Under the pieces are notes generated by a model that was not told the origin of the DNA, ran no database searches, and saw only the letters and a list, made by a program, of their open reading frames with translations. The position numbers and the translations under genes are program-made. Shown piece by piece: positions 11,225-23,200 of a DNA stretch of 64,000 bases (the first letter of the stretch is position 1; each line of letters opens with the position of its first letter). Origin of the DNA: Serinus canaria (Eukaryota; Chordata; Aves; Passeriformes; Fringillidae); NCBI RefSeq assembly GCF_022539315.1, contig NC_066313.1:33703059-33767058 (forward strand), in the 5' to 3' direction.

Positions 11225-11845
11225 GGCAGCCAGGAGGGCTGAGTATATTCTGGGATGCATCAGGCACAGCATGGCCAGCTGGGCAGGGGAGGGATTGTCC
11301 TGCTCTGCTCTGCACTGGGGTGGGTCTCACCTCCAGAGCTGGGGCAGTTTTGGGTGCCAAAATAGAAAGAAGACATTAGACTATTAGAGAGTGTCCAAAG
11401 GAGGGCCACAAAGTTGGTGAGGGCCTTGAGGAGAAGCCATGTGGGGAGTGGCTGGGGTCACTTGGTCTGTTCTGCCTGGAGGAGACTGAGGAGAGACCTC
11501 ACTGCAGTCAGCAACTTCCTTGTGAGGGAAAGAGAAGGGGCAGGCACTGATCTCTCTCTGGTGCCCAGTGGCAGGACCCAAGGGAATGGCCTGAAGTTAT
11601 GTAAGGGGAGGTTTGGGTTGGATATCAGGAAAAGGTTCTTCACCCCGAGGGTGCTTGGGCACTGGAACAGGATTCCCAGGGAAATGGTCACAGCCCCAAG
11701 CCTGACAGCATTCAAGAAGTGTTTGGATGATTCTCTCAGGCCCATGGTGTGACTCTTGGGGATGTCCTGTGCAGGGCCAGGAGCTGGACTCTATGATCCT
11801 TGTGGGTCCCTTCCAACTCAGCTTATGCTACGATTCTGTGATTTT
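11225..11845 (+). mobile_element. CR1 LINE fragment, about 620 bp with 3' tail
   Basis: It contains consecutive CR1 landmarks: GCATGGCCAGC, CTGGGGCAGTTTTGGG, TGTCCAAAGGAGGGC, TCAGGAAAAGGTTCTTC, CAGGATTCCCAGGGAAATGG, and the terminal ATGATCCTTGTGGGTCCC to GATTCTGTGATT. It is truncated at its 5' end. The 112-aa frame at 11414-11752 is 3'-region CR1 sequence, not a host gene. It is followed 130 bases later by a second CR1 copy in the same orientation. Confidence 0.93.
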
Positions 11846-11972
11846 TTGCTTTTTTGCCTTACCTTTGAAGCCAAATATATTTACTGCTATGGACAGGTCA
11901 GAAGAACAGAAAAAAAAATCACATTTGCAAAAGTTTGGTAAAGGCTTGTCTAACATAAAGTCCTGCTTCTGA

Positions 11973-12378
11973 AGCTGAGGAAGAGCAAAGGGAATTGGGA
12001 TTGTTCAGCCTGGAAAAGAAAAGGCTTTCAGGTGACCTTATTGAGCCCTTCCAGTATCTGAAGGGAGACTACAAGAAAGATAGGGAGAGACTACAAGTCT
12101 CTCAAGGGGGAATGGCTTCAAACTGAAAGAGAATGGGATTAGATTAGGTCTTAGGAAAAGAATCTTTCCTGTGGAGATGGTGAGAAACTGGTACAAGTTG
12201 CCCAGAGAAGCTGTGGATGTCTCATCCCTAGAAGTCTCATCCCTCATCCCCTCATCCAAGGCCAGGCTGGAGGGGGCTCTGAGCAACCTGGCTAGTGGAA
12301 GGTGTCTCTGCCCATGGCAGAGGGGGGGAACCATATGGTCTTTAAAGTCCCTTTCAACCCAAACCATTCTTGATTCTA
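11973..12378 (+). mobile_element. CR1 LINE fragment, about 400 bp
   Basis: It starts in the TTGTTCAGCCTGGAAAAGA block. It continues through AGCCCTTCCAGTATCTGAAG, the AATGGCTTCAAACTGAAAGAG segment and GGTGAGAAACTGGTACAAG. It ends in CCATTCTTGATTCTAG, a decayed tail. It is more diverged than a young copy and carries a small internal duplication of TCTCATCCCT near 12219-12248. It is a separate insertion from the copy ending at 11845, because each has its own tail. Confidence 0.9.
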
Positions 12379-13984
12379 GATTTGTCATCATAGAGAAAAG
12401 AGTAGGTTTAAACGGGATAATTTAGAAAATGGTTTCTTTTATCTGTTTCCCCAGATTTTCTATCCTTTTTCTGTTCCTGCCTATACTTGGAAAATAAATT
12501 TCCTGTGACGGAAAAGAATGGACATCCTTAGAAGGGAGAGGATCAGGTGCACTTAAGAGAGCTTTTTCAACTGGTATGTTTGTGCTTTCCTGCTGCAGAG
12601 AGGGAGCTACCCAACAGCTTGGCTGTTCTGACTTTTCTGGGACAGGCAGGTCCCACTTGCTTTGGTCTTGGCCAAAAATTTGCTCCTTGGTCAAAGACTC
12701 CTTTCTAATAACAACTCTTCTGAAATCAGGATGTTTCAAGAAAGTCTTTTCTATAAATAGAAGTTCATAGAAACCAAACCTCTTTTCCTAATGAATTTCC
12801 AATCATACCTTGCTGCAGGTAATTTTTCCTGCTGTATTCTGGTCCCCATGGGAATGAGGATGACACCCCTGCTTGGAAGATGACATTATGTCTTATAAAC
12901 AACATTCAACAAAATTCTCCTGTCCAAAAGTCATGTTTTTCCTGAATCAGTAGCAGGGTTTTTTTCACTCTGAATGGAGCATACAGGGGCTGGTTTCATT
13001 GTTGGTGGGGCAAGGAGGAGGACACGAGAAGGTGACCACTGCACCAGGGTCAGCCAGCCGTGGGACTGGAGCCCACAAAAACAGGGGGAGCCACAGGGGT
13101 TTTCTGGCCTCTGCCACCTCACAAAAGCTGCACTCAGCAGAGAAGCGTGGGGTGGAAGAAAATGTCACCCTGGGCTTCATCCTGCACCCACCGAGTCAGC
13201 TATTGTGCTGGGTGGGAGCAGGAGTCGTGCACAGAGGGATCTGCCACAGGGCTTAAATGTCACCAGGCGTGTGGGAGCACTTCTCTCCAGCCAGCCCTTC
13301 TGAGGGATCATTGTGGGCCATGAAAGGGCAGGAAAGACTTCTGCAGAAAGTGTGGGTGGCAGAAAAGCAGCCCTTCATGCTGGGAACACATCAGATGGGT
13401 GAAAAAGCTCCGAAATGTCTTTTCCCTGAAGTAAAGAGCTGGGCTGAGTGGTCCCTGCAGGTGGAAGGAGGGCAGCTGTGCTCAGCAGGACCCCTCCCCA
13501 TGCCCAGAGGTGACCCTGGCAACAGCTGAGCAGGAGAGGGATCGCCACACTCTCACCTTTATGGATGAGCTACTCAATAGCTGCCGTCTGCCTCCAGTGG
13601 GAAGTAATTATTTAACAGGAAGAACAATAAAAATTGGTAGAATAACCCGACAGAAGCTGTGTTAGGTACACTGTGCCAGTTAAATAACTGTGTACAAACA
13701 GGTTCCCAGAAATACTCTTGTTTTTCCTAAGTAACTGTGGCCAGTTGTTGTTGCCAGCACTAAAAGCCTGAACTGCATGGGCTGGACTCAAGCTTGTGGG
13801 CACTGTGGAGACATCCTCTTTAGAAATTCCCATTTCCCAGGCTTCACCATAAAAACAGACTTTCTGTCTCCTTGTTTCCACCAGACCTCACTCAGGAAAC
13901 ACAATCCCCTTTTAAGTACATGATCTTAAGCTTTGTCTAATGAAATGTCTTTAGGGTATTTCTCAGTAATCGGCTCCCTGAGTT
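12379..13984. other. Intergenic, no gene recognised; GC-richer at 12.97-13.53 kb
   Basis: The part from about 12970 to 13530 is richer in G+C and keeps open frames in several phases (12974-13303, 13060-13323, 13257-13529). These overlap each other, start from weak contexts and show no domain or codon pattern. I treat them as chance frames in GC-rich sequence. The rest is unremarkable. Confidence 0.4.
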
Positions 13985-14262
13985 CTTCCTGTGAGACATT
14001 CTGCTGCTCTTCCCAGCTTTGTGTCATCAGCAAATTTCATTAATGTGCTCCTCCTTCTTGTGCAAGTGTTGCTGGTGAGTGTATTTAGTTCAGACTGCCT
14101 AAGAGTGATGCTTGAGAAGCTGTGCTTGTAACCTCTCTCTACCCTGACACTTTCCCTTTCAGCACCTTTTGTCTCTGCTTCAGCCGGAATTTTTTGTTGA
14201 TAATTCCCTATATGGCACCATTTTAATTGCTTTGCTGAAATCTAGTTAGATGAGGTCCACCA
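13985..14262 (-). mobile_element. Old CR1/L3-like LINE fragment
   Basis: On the + strand it carries CCAGCTTTGTGTCATCAGCA followed by AAATTTCATTAA, the reverse of the conserved 'TTTGC-GATGACACAAA' stretch in the reverse-transcriptase end of CR1/L3 LINEs. It ends with GCTTTGCTGAAATCTAGTTA and GATGAGGTCCACC. The copy is much more decayed than the tailed CR1 copies in this window, which implies an old insertion. Family assignment rests on motif memory only. Confidence 0.6.
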
Positions 14263-17200
14263 GAAGAAATTATTATAAATTAAATTATTGCTTGAACAAT
14301 GCTAAGAATCTGCAATAAATTATGTGCAATATAGATGGCCTATTTCATCATGCTCACTTTAATTTTCACAAGAAATAACTCACTAACTAAACTAAGATTA
14401 CAGCTTTGGGGCACAGATTTAGTGTAATGCTGTCAAAATAACTGGAGGTCATATGGGACAAAAGTTCAAAATTATCTAGGTTTCAAGCCCATGAAAAAGT
14501 TGTACATATTCATTTTTCTTCAACTCCAATCCAGAACACGGACACTGTATTGGTTCTCTTTCTTCACAGAGCTGATTGTTTAAAAAAACCACACATACAG
14601 CCTAAGGACAAAAGAGGGATTTTTTTATTCCATTGATGCCTTATTTGCATTGTTACTAATCTCAGCAGATGCAAGATCTTTAGCATCACCGTGATGATAA
14701 AACAGCTCATTCTTTTGATGTCAGATAAAATACAATTTTCATGTGATTACAAAGCCAAGAATCATAAAATCTGCTGTCATGATATCTTCCCCTACAGTTG
14801 AAAGGGCTGTGAGACATTTGGAAATGGAAGAATCTTTTCCTTTGCTTCCATAAAAAAACAGTGTTGCCTTCTTTTTCCTCTCAGTTTTGATTCTTGCAAT
14901 CTGGAAAGGTTACAAAAGCAGCCTGTAAAGTCAGTTTATGGAAGGCTTTAGTGGAAATCCTCAGTTTAGGGTATGAAATGTTTTGTTTATTTGAGTGGAA
15001 GAGCTGAATCAGGAATCAAAGTTAGGATCATGTTAGGCCCTGTGTTACACAATCCCTTACTGTTTCAGAGCTGCTGCTGATGAGAGGGTCACGGTTCCCT
15101 GCATCACCACCTTGCCTCTGCCACAGCCTCAGAGGGTTCTCCAGCACACAGGGGTGACACAGTAGGAGTCAGAAGCTGCCAGGATCTGCCATGGGAGCAG
15201 CCTGGGTAGTCCTGGCTTCTTGGCACTGAGCTGGGGTTTGTGTTTTCCACACCATCATAAGTGCAACAGCCAGAGTCATCCGAAAAAATCCTCTTTGATC
15301 ACTCTTAGGTTTGCCTAAGGTACTTCCATGGCAAATATTTGGTTTGGGATTTGTTTTGCTCATGTCTGTTTTCAGCTGCTCCCACATTCCCATAATGCTT
15401 TTTCTTGAGCTACATCAAGAACTGCAGCTTAGGTCCTGTGTGCAGGGAGACTTCTTGTTAAGGTGATACCAAGCACTGGCACCTTCACTTAGTCACTTGC
15501 ATTCAAGTGCATTATTTTTTCCAGGAATTCTGCTGCTGAGGGATAAGCCACAGGAAACCATATGCCCAGCAACACACACTTCTTCTGTGAAAGACCTGCA
15601 ATTTGAAGGTGAAATGGGGAACAGGCTGCAGGATTGAAGGAACTGTTTCACACAAACTCTCTGAATTAATACATACGGTAGCTTCAGGTCTCACAACTTT
15701 TCACAGGAGACCAAGTACCATTGCTACTGTAGTTTTTAATAAACATGGAATTCAAAGTCTGCAAACTCTGAGTTATGCACATATTTTTGCTGCTCAGTGC
15801 ATGATATGTGCCTACTAAATATTCTTACCAAGGCAGGACATGGTATATTACAAGGCATGTTGAAGAGAAAGCGTGGCTTGCTTTGATCTTGGGGGCTCTT
15901 GCATGACTTGCCCCTGAAGGTTTGCATTTGCTCTTCATATCCTATATGCAGTTTGTTTGGCTCTCAGTAAAAATGACAGGCAGAATTAATAACAAGTCTA
16001 ATATCTCATCGGGAGATGCATTCCAAAAATTTCTATCTACACAGTGAGTGTTTGAAAGCCTACATGGGATTCTTGTCAATAAAATTCTTCTGCTTCACTC
16101 AAAGAGGAACTTTTCATTAGTCTGGGAAAATGCTTTCCTCATTACAAAGCCTTACTTTTATGAATCCAGGAGGATATTGAAGGTAACTGATAATTTCTGA
16201 AGATTAACCCTTTCATACTACTACAGCCCAAGCTTGTCTTTTGTTTCTTAAAAAAACGTTTTAAAAATATTCTATGTGACAAGGGATGGAGCTATGTTAT
16301 AATGATCTAGGACACACTGGAGAAAGCTCATGGCAGTGTTTAATTAAGAAGATTTATCAATGTATGTGAACCTTGACCTAAAGCTGCATGGGCCAAGAGA
16401 ACGCTCACATTTCTGAACTTTGTAAGAGTCCAGAGATTGCAAACGTGGACAGACTGTTCTACAGGGATCTATCTGGTACCCACACTGTCAGCAGCACGCA
16501 TGGAGCATTGTTTTATGTATACACAGACACTCCATCACTTGAGCAGAAACTGCATCACTGGGTGGTTGGGCATTTTGAGGAGGGACCAGATCTGTGACCA
16601 GGGACAGGAGTTGTCTTTGTCCTTTTAATTCTCAGACACTTCCTGACAACAAAGGAATGGTAAAACTTAGGACTCTGAGATTCCAATCTCTGCCCTAATG
16701 AACAGAAATTCCTCTGCATATTTTCTGCCAAGTTTTATCTTGTCTGCCGCACTCCCCATTCTTCCTCATCACTACCATCTGGTGCTGGAGACATTCCACT
16801 TTGTGTTGTCTAAACTGGTTATCAGAGAGTTAATGAGTACCTGGATAATACAGAAGAGAGACATGCTCCGTCCTTCCTGCACATCCTGTTACTCAGTGGG
16901 ATTTCCCCCTCTCCTAGGCTTCATTTGTGATGCAGTAAAAATAGATCAGCAGAGTTCCATGCAGTATTGTGAGCAGGGTTTACTTTTAATCAAGCTATGT
17001 GGTTGTTTTACAAAATCAGTGACAAAGCTGCTATTAAATACCTTTGAAGTCCTTCATAGCCTCCAAGCTCCAAAGCTTCAGCAAAACAGATCCATTAAAG
17101 CTTTTAGCTAAAAGATAAAGAAGGTGAGTAATAGGAGCTTGGAAACAAAGGTGGCTCTGTTTCCTCTGGAGTGTTGAAAAACTCTTCAAATACCAATGGG

Positions 17201-20200
17201 CATGAGCAAGCCCAGCCTAGGAAGGAAGATAAGAGCATGTTTGGATGCCATCCATTCTCAAGATGAGAGCAACATTCTCACAAACAAAATCATAGTTTTG
17301 TGTCAAAACACAGTGTCAAGGCCAAGACTGACTGAATATCAAAAATGGAATTATCTACCAGCTGCTGTGTGGTCTGAGCACCAGCAAGTTGGGAATGACC
17401 TTGATCTCTTAAACTGCATGGGATTTATGTCTTATGGGATCCAACTTCTAGAGGATGTCTATCCACAAGCTGATAGGTGAAATTCAACCCTTTCTCTTGA
17501 CTGGTGGCTGTCCAAACCTAGAGCTTTTCACAGGAAGGGTAAAACAAGAGGTATCTATAAAAGTGCTAGACCATGAGGCAGGTAGGAGCTGGCCTCTGCC
17601 TGGAGACAGCCTGTCTACCATGGAGTGGAGCTCTTCTATAAATCAGTGAAAGTCTGTCCAGACAGAAAAAAAGAGAAAGCATTAGAGATTAAAGCCATGA
17701 GGTCATGAGTCGCAGGTTTGCCGTGGATGTGCCACACCAGAACCCTTCTCCACCCCAGCACTGTTTCAGTGGGAAATATTCCTCCCCTTCCCATGTGAAA
17801 CACTAACCAAAGTTACTGCTGGGAGCTCCTTGGAGAAGAGAGTGAGTGCAAGGCCTTTGTCTTAGGCTCAGTCACTGGGTTTCTCAGCCCAGGTCCCATC
17901 TCTTACCAGTGACAGGTGACAGCCAGTCACCGGGTGACTGTACCAGGTGACAGCCAGTCACCTGTTTACTGCCTTCTTCTCCTCTTCCTAAGCTCGTCCC
18001 TTCACCTTCTTATCATCAGTGATCTGAGCTGGCTCCTCGTTACTCCACAAAGATGGAAGAGGAGGATATCCTGGCCACGCATTCCCTTCTCTCTGTCACC
18101 TCTGTATTGACTAAAAATCTGCATCCTTCACTATCCATTCCAAACCTGATCCCTCAAGTCACAGTCTCATATGGAAATTTAGGTCCTTCTCAACTTCTCT
18201 GTCACTTCCTAATCCAAAATTTCCAGCTGCTCTGTGATCATATCCCTTTCCCTACTCCTATCTTAAACACTTCCATGCTGAATTAAAATGCTTCTTTCTC
18301 AGTGCTCCTGGGAGCCTGGGTTACCCAGAGCAGTGCAGATCCCAGCCCTTGGCTCTAGCACCAGCCACAGCTCTTCATCTTTGGGAAAGTCAGTGTCTGT
18401 CCCTGGTGTGCTCAGCTGAAGCAGTCAGCAGTAGAGGTGTGGTGCATTGGAAGCCTTTGCAGTCAGGTTAACAACAACCCCTGGTTAGCATCCCTCTCTT
18501 GTGGGTGTAAATGGTGTGAGCACACAGGATGAAAATGAAATGATTGAGCATGTGCAGTAATCTCTTCATAATAATTTCTTCATCTCTTCAGAGGTGGCAC
18601 TTATTTGCTGAGGAAAAACCTCTGTAAACACAGGGTTGGGTTTTTTCCTGAACATGTAGAGGTTGCTCAGATTGGGGCCAACTTTTAGCAAACTGTTAAG
18701 AGAGATATAAGTGCTGCAAACACTTTTCAATACCCAAAATGTTGCCTTTTCTTTTTAACCTGTACAACAATCTCTTTCATCTCCTCATTTCACTACAGGA
18801 ATGGGTTTAGTTTCCAAGAATATGTCAGCAGGAGGCTGAACACCAGGAACATCACCATCTTAGAGCTTGAGTTTGCCAAGATCCTAGTATCTTTAACAGG
18901 ATCTTCTAAAAGGAAGTGGCAGGAAATCTCAATAACAGGCAGAGTCAGTGAGCTCTGAGACTTGCAGTGGAGGGCTAAAAGGAGCTACAGGGCAGAAAAT
19001 TTAAGACAGGAGCTCAAGAGTTCTAGAGCTGCCTAAAGTGTTCTGAAGGCGATGCCAGGATAAGCTGCATATGGAGTTAGAAGAGTAAAGAAGAAGGAGT
19101 GTTAAGGCAGCAAAAAGGGTGTGAAAGATGGACTGGACATCTGTTTTCTCATGATGGGAATTGTGGCTCACTTCCAGGCAGGAGTGGATGGAAAACCCTC
19201 TTCTACTTCCCTAGTGAAGACAAATTTCTCTACTGAAAGAGGGCAGAAAATTGGCATGGACGAAAAGAGATATACATGAAGATAAAAGTAAGGCATAAAG
19301 TTAAGGGTTTTTTTTTTTCCCAGGAAGTATGATGTTTTAGTTGATTTTAAAGAGAAATGTACTGAACAAAATTAATAACTGAATCATACAAATAAATCCT
19401 GTAGGCCATTTTCACCCCATTACATAACTTCATCTAACTTAGAGTAAATGATGACAACTCAAACAGCTGTAGAGTTTTCTGACAAGATTAAAATGTAAAT
19501 ATCTGAAGCAAAATAATCAGGACAGATGTGATTTTTAGGCAGCTTTGGTATGTTGCAAATTAGAGACAGAGTTAGGATTAAGTTTTAAATGATAGACAAT
19601 TCAGGTCTCAGCAAGAATTCTAACATAGAGGAAACACTGAGATTCAGTTTTTGGGGGATATTTATGTTCTGTTGAAGAGAAGAACTCAAACCATATTTGC
19701 CTGTTTGGAAAATTTAGTCGCAACTGAAATAGAATCAAAAACCAAACCATTTCTCCTTTTATACCAGACCCAGAAGGAAGGTAATGCCTGGAATTCAGAC
19801 CTAGATTTACTTCCCCTGTCTGTGTAACCATGAACAGATTTAGAAGACATTTCAACATCAAACTCCAATGAAATAAAGAGAATTAGTCTGGGCTTTCATT
19901 TCTCTGGATGCAATTTGGGCTGAGTAAATGCAGATGTCTATGATGTGATAAACACTTCTTCACAGTCAATAGAGAGGAGAAGTAATTTGGTAGGTCACGA
20001 TTTGTTTCCGTAAAGTTCATGTTTAAAATAGGTCAGATGAATCACTGAATGATGTTGTTTTTGTCTTTTGTCTCTAAAAGGAGCTGAGGGCTCTTAGCTC
20101 AGCTACAGGAGCATGGACCCTTCCTGTTTTGGGAAGGTAGCTGACAGCTAAAACTGTTAAATTTGGAAGGTGCTTAGACACTGGTCCAGCAACGTCAAAG

Positions 20201-23200
20201 TACTATAGATAGATTTGAAATGTCAGCCTGGAACACTCTTTGTTTCCTCTTAAAATTCAAAGGGATTCCACTCAGATGGGATTTCCACAACACATTGTTA
20301 GGACTTCTTCCCATTTCTGAGAATTGTTTTGATTTTCTGGGATCCAGTGGAAGCCCTTGATGTGAGGGAGGATTGGGAAGTCCTCAGAGGAAAGTGCAAG
20401 CCCTAGTCACCAAGCAGACCTGTGATGGGCCCCTGCACAGTCCCTCCTTTTCTTTTGCCACTTGACTTACTGTGCCACAGGCCAAACACATTTTAAAAAC
20501 TCTAGCTGAATGTGAATGAAATAAGGCTCCTGCATCTCTGCTGGCACTCATGGCATGTCTGGGAGAAAGATGTTGGCTCACTCAGGGACTCTGAGCTGCC
20601 ACTACACAGAGTCCTTGGTTATGCTTCCCTGTTTCTTCCTGCTCCTGCCCCTCTCACCTCCCTCATAGTTTCTCTGGAGCCTCTTCTCTGGGTTGGGACA
20701 CTGTCCCTTCCCCCTGTCTACTCTCCTTACCATCTGGATACACTCACTTCCTTTCAGGCAATGGATAATTTTCCACACACCTGCTCTGGTCACTGAAAAT
20801 ATGATGTGAACCGGAGCAAGCAGACCAGAGCTGTCTTCATAAGCACATTCAATGATTTTGTCCTCTAAGCAGGAGATTTGTTTTCCACTGCCTTGTTTGA
20901 TCCTGGTTCCTTCCTCACCGTGTGCTCTGATGGCAGCTCCCAAGCCTTTTTCCTCTTTGAAGGCCCTCACTTTTTTGTGCTGTCCTTTATCCAGTGGTTT
21001 GGGGAATTCTAAAAGTTTGTAGAATTTCTGTATTGGGTGAACTGCACAATGTGCCAGCAGGCCTGGCAGTGTCTTTGACTCACACTGTTGGTGGATTTTT
21101 CTGGTGGTTTTTTTCCAGCACACGTCCTACAGGAGTATCATAAGTCTCTCCTGCTATCATGTCCTTAGCAGCACTCTACCATCAGAGACAGTAATGGCAG
21201 AAAAGATTTATTTCACCATCTTGTTCATCCTTCTGCTATTGCACAATTATTCCCTGGGGAGCACTTCAGGCTCTCATCCAAGAAGTTTTTATGTTTAGCT
21301 TCAATCTCATAAGCAGCTCTGCGAGCATGATAGTGCAAGGCTCATTGTCAGCCTTTCAGCCATTTCAAAAATTAATTTGCCAAAAGTACAAATAAAAGGT
21401 TATTTTATTTCCCCTTCCAGGCAGTCAGACCCATAAACCGTTTGAAACATCAAAGCCAAACTGCATTTCTTCTGGCTCTTCATTAGCCAGAAAGCATCTG
21501 CAACTGGAAATGAATCTGCAGCTGTGTTGATGGTTTGCAATCCAGAATTAAAAATCACTTCACTTTCTCATAGCTCTGTTAGCACTCTATAGCAGGCAAG
21601 AGGGGAAGGGAAAAATATATTGTAATTAATATGGGTAATAATTTTAGAAGAGTGATCTTTATTGAGTAATGTTTGTATGTATCAATATTTCAAGGAACTC
21701 AATTTTTAAAAGGCTGCTTGACTCCAGCAGTCACTTTAGGTAAGATATGAATCATAGTTAATTCAGATCAAGTTTGATTGTAGGTAGTGAGTTCATTAGT
21801 GGTGAGAGAGCAGGGACAGGTGATTAGCACAAGTCAGTAATGCACAGACGGATTTCTTCTCTTGAGCTACCATGGGGTAAGAAACTACTTTTCCTAGTCT
21901 GTGCCTCTGTGACACTTCTCTGAGGAAATTCCATTTACTGGTTCCTGGGTTTTGCCTTATAGATGGTGATATGAGGCACCTCTGGGGCACTGGCAGACCC
22001 CAAATCCTCATTTTGCTGAATACAGAGAAAATGCATAATGCAGAGAGAGACCCACCCTATCCTTGGAGTATAAGACATTCTATGGGATAGTCACTCACAC
22101 AGTCACTGAGCTAGTATGAGGGTTAGTTCATGTTTCCTGAATGTATTTTCAAGAGCTTCAGATGTGCAGTGACAAAGCTCACATGGCCAGAAACAGTCAA
22201 AACGACTGCAGATGCAATGTGTTTTTCAGACCCTTAAGACAGATTAACCCAGAGATAAATAAATGCCATGTGGAGGCTTTCCCATTGCTTTGATCAAAGA
22301 ACGGGGGTTTTTTATTGCTTAATTAAAACCCACAGGTCTCTTATTCCCCTCATCCACCCATCATCACACACAGTTCAGCTGAAAAGGCACTCAGCTTGGA
22401 AGGCCAGATTTCCTACTTTCGCTTTTTCCATCACTTGCACCCAGAGCTTACTGCCATGGGCTTGGCTTTGCTCAGAGGGTTTTTAGCTGGGAAAGTCCCT
22501 TGTTAAGGCTCAGCTTCTGGAGCATGGCTGGCACGATGAAGAGTGGCAGGGCTGAGAATTTGTACCAAGGTTGGAAGCATTATCCTGTGTGGTGGGATTG
22601 CACAGGGAGTTTCACAATCCCATGGGCATGTTTGCTGTCAGACACATGATGGAGGCAGTCTGGACCCTTGGGATACCTGTGTAGAACTTGGTGCTGATGG
22701 CTCAGGCTTTGCAGGGTGGCAGAGGGAGAGGAGGACCCAGATGGGGTGTGGGACTGCTCTCTCAGGCTGTGGGCTGCAGGCAGCTCCTGCCCACCTGCAC
22801 GCGGCACTCGCTGCTGCTCAGGTCCTGATCACGCACCAGAACCCTGAAAAAACTATTTTGTTTTAAAAGAGTCTGTGCCCCTTGGAATGCACTCCCTCCT
22901 TCTGGGCTGAGCATTTGCAAAATGTTACTTAATAGAGCCATAATATAAAATCCCAGCTCCAGACGCATGTGGCTCTTGGTCCAAAAATAATCAAAATCTG
23001 AGGCTGGAGCCACATGCCAGTTTTGCAACTGGCTCTGTGACAGCACTTGAACTATAACCACAGAATCAATCAGCTCAGCTCTTTGGGAGGTTGAAATCCA
23101 GGCCAGATTTTGAAGTCTGGGACCTCTCTTCAGTAATTTACAGCATACAAAAAGAAATTCCATAATAAGCCTGGTTTAGCTTCCCTAAACCTTTGGGTCA

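Noticed and set aside
11414..11752. 112-codon + frame and 95-codon minus frame
   Set aside because: They lie within a CR1 copy and correspond to its 3' region.
12974..13529. Several overlapping + frames in GC-richer sequence
   Set aside because: They overlap in different phases, with no protein signature or splice structure.
20602..21123. 173-codon minus frame
   Set aside because: Among the longest frames outside repeats, but low-information sequence with no domain or known similarity I can name; a chance frame of this length is plausible in 64 kb.
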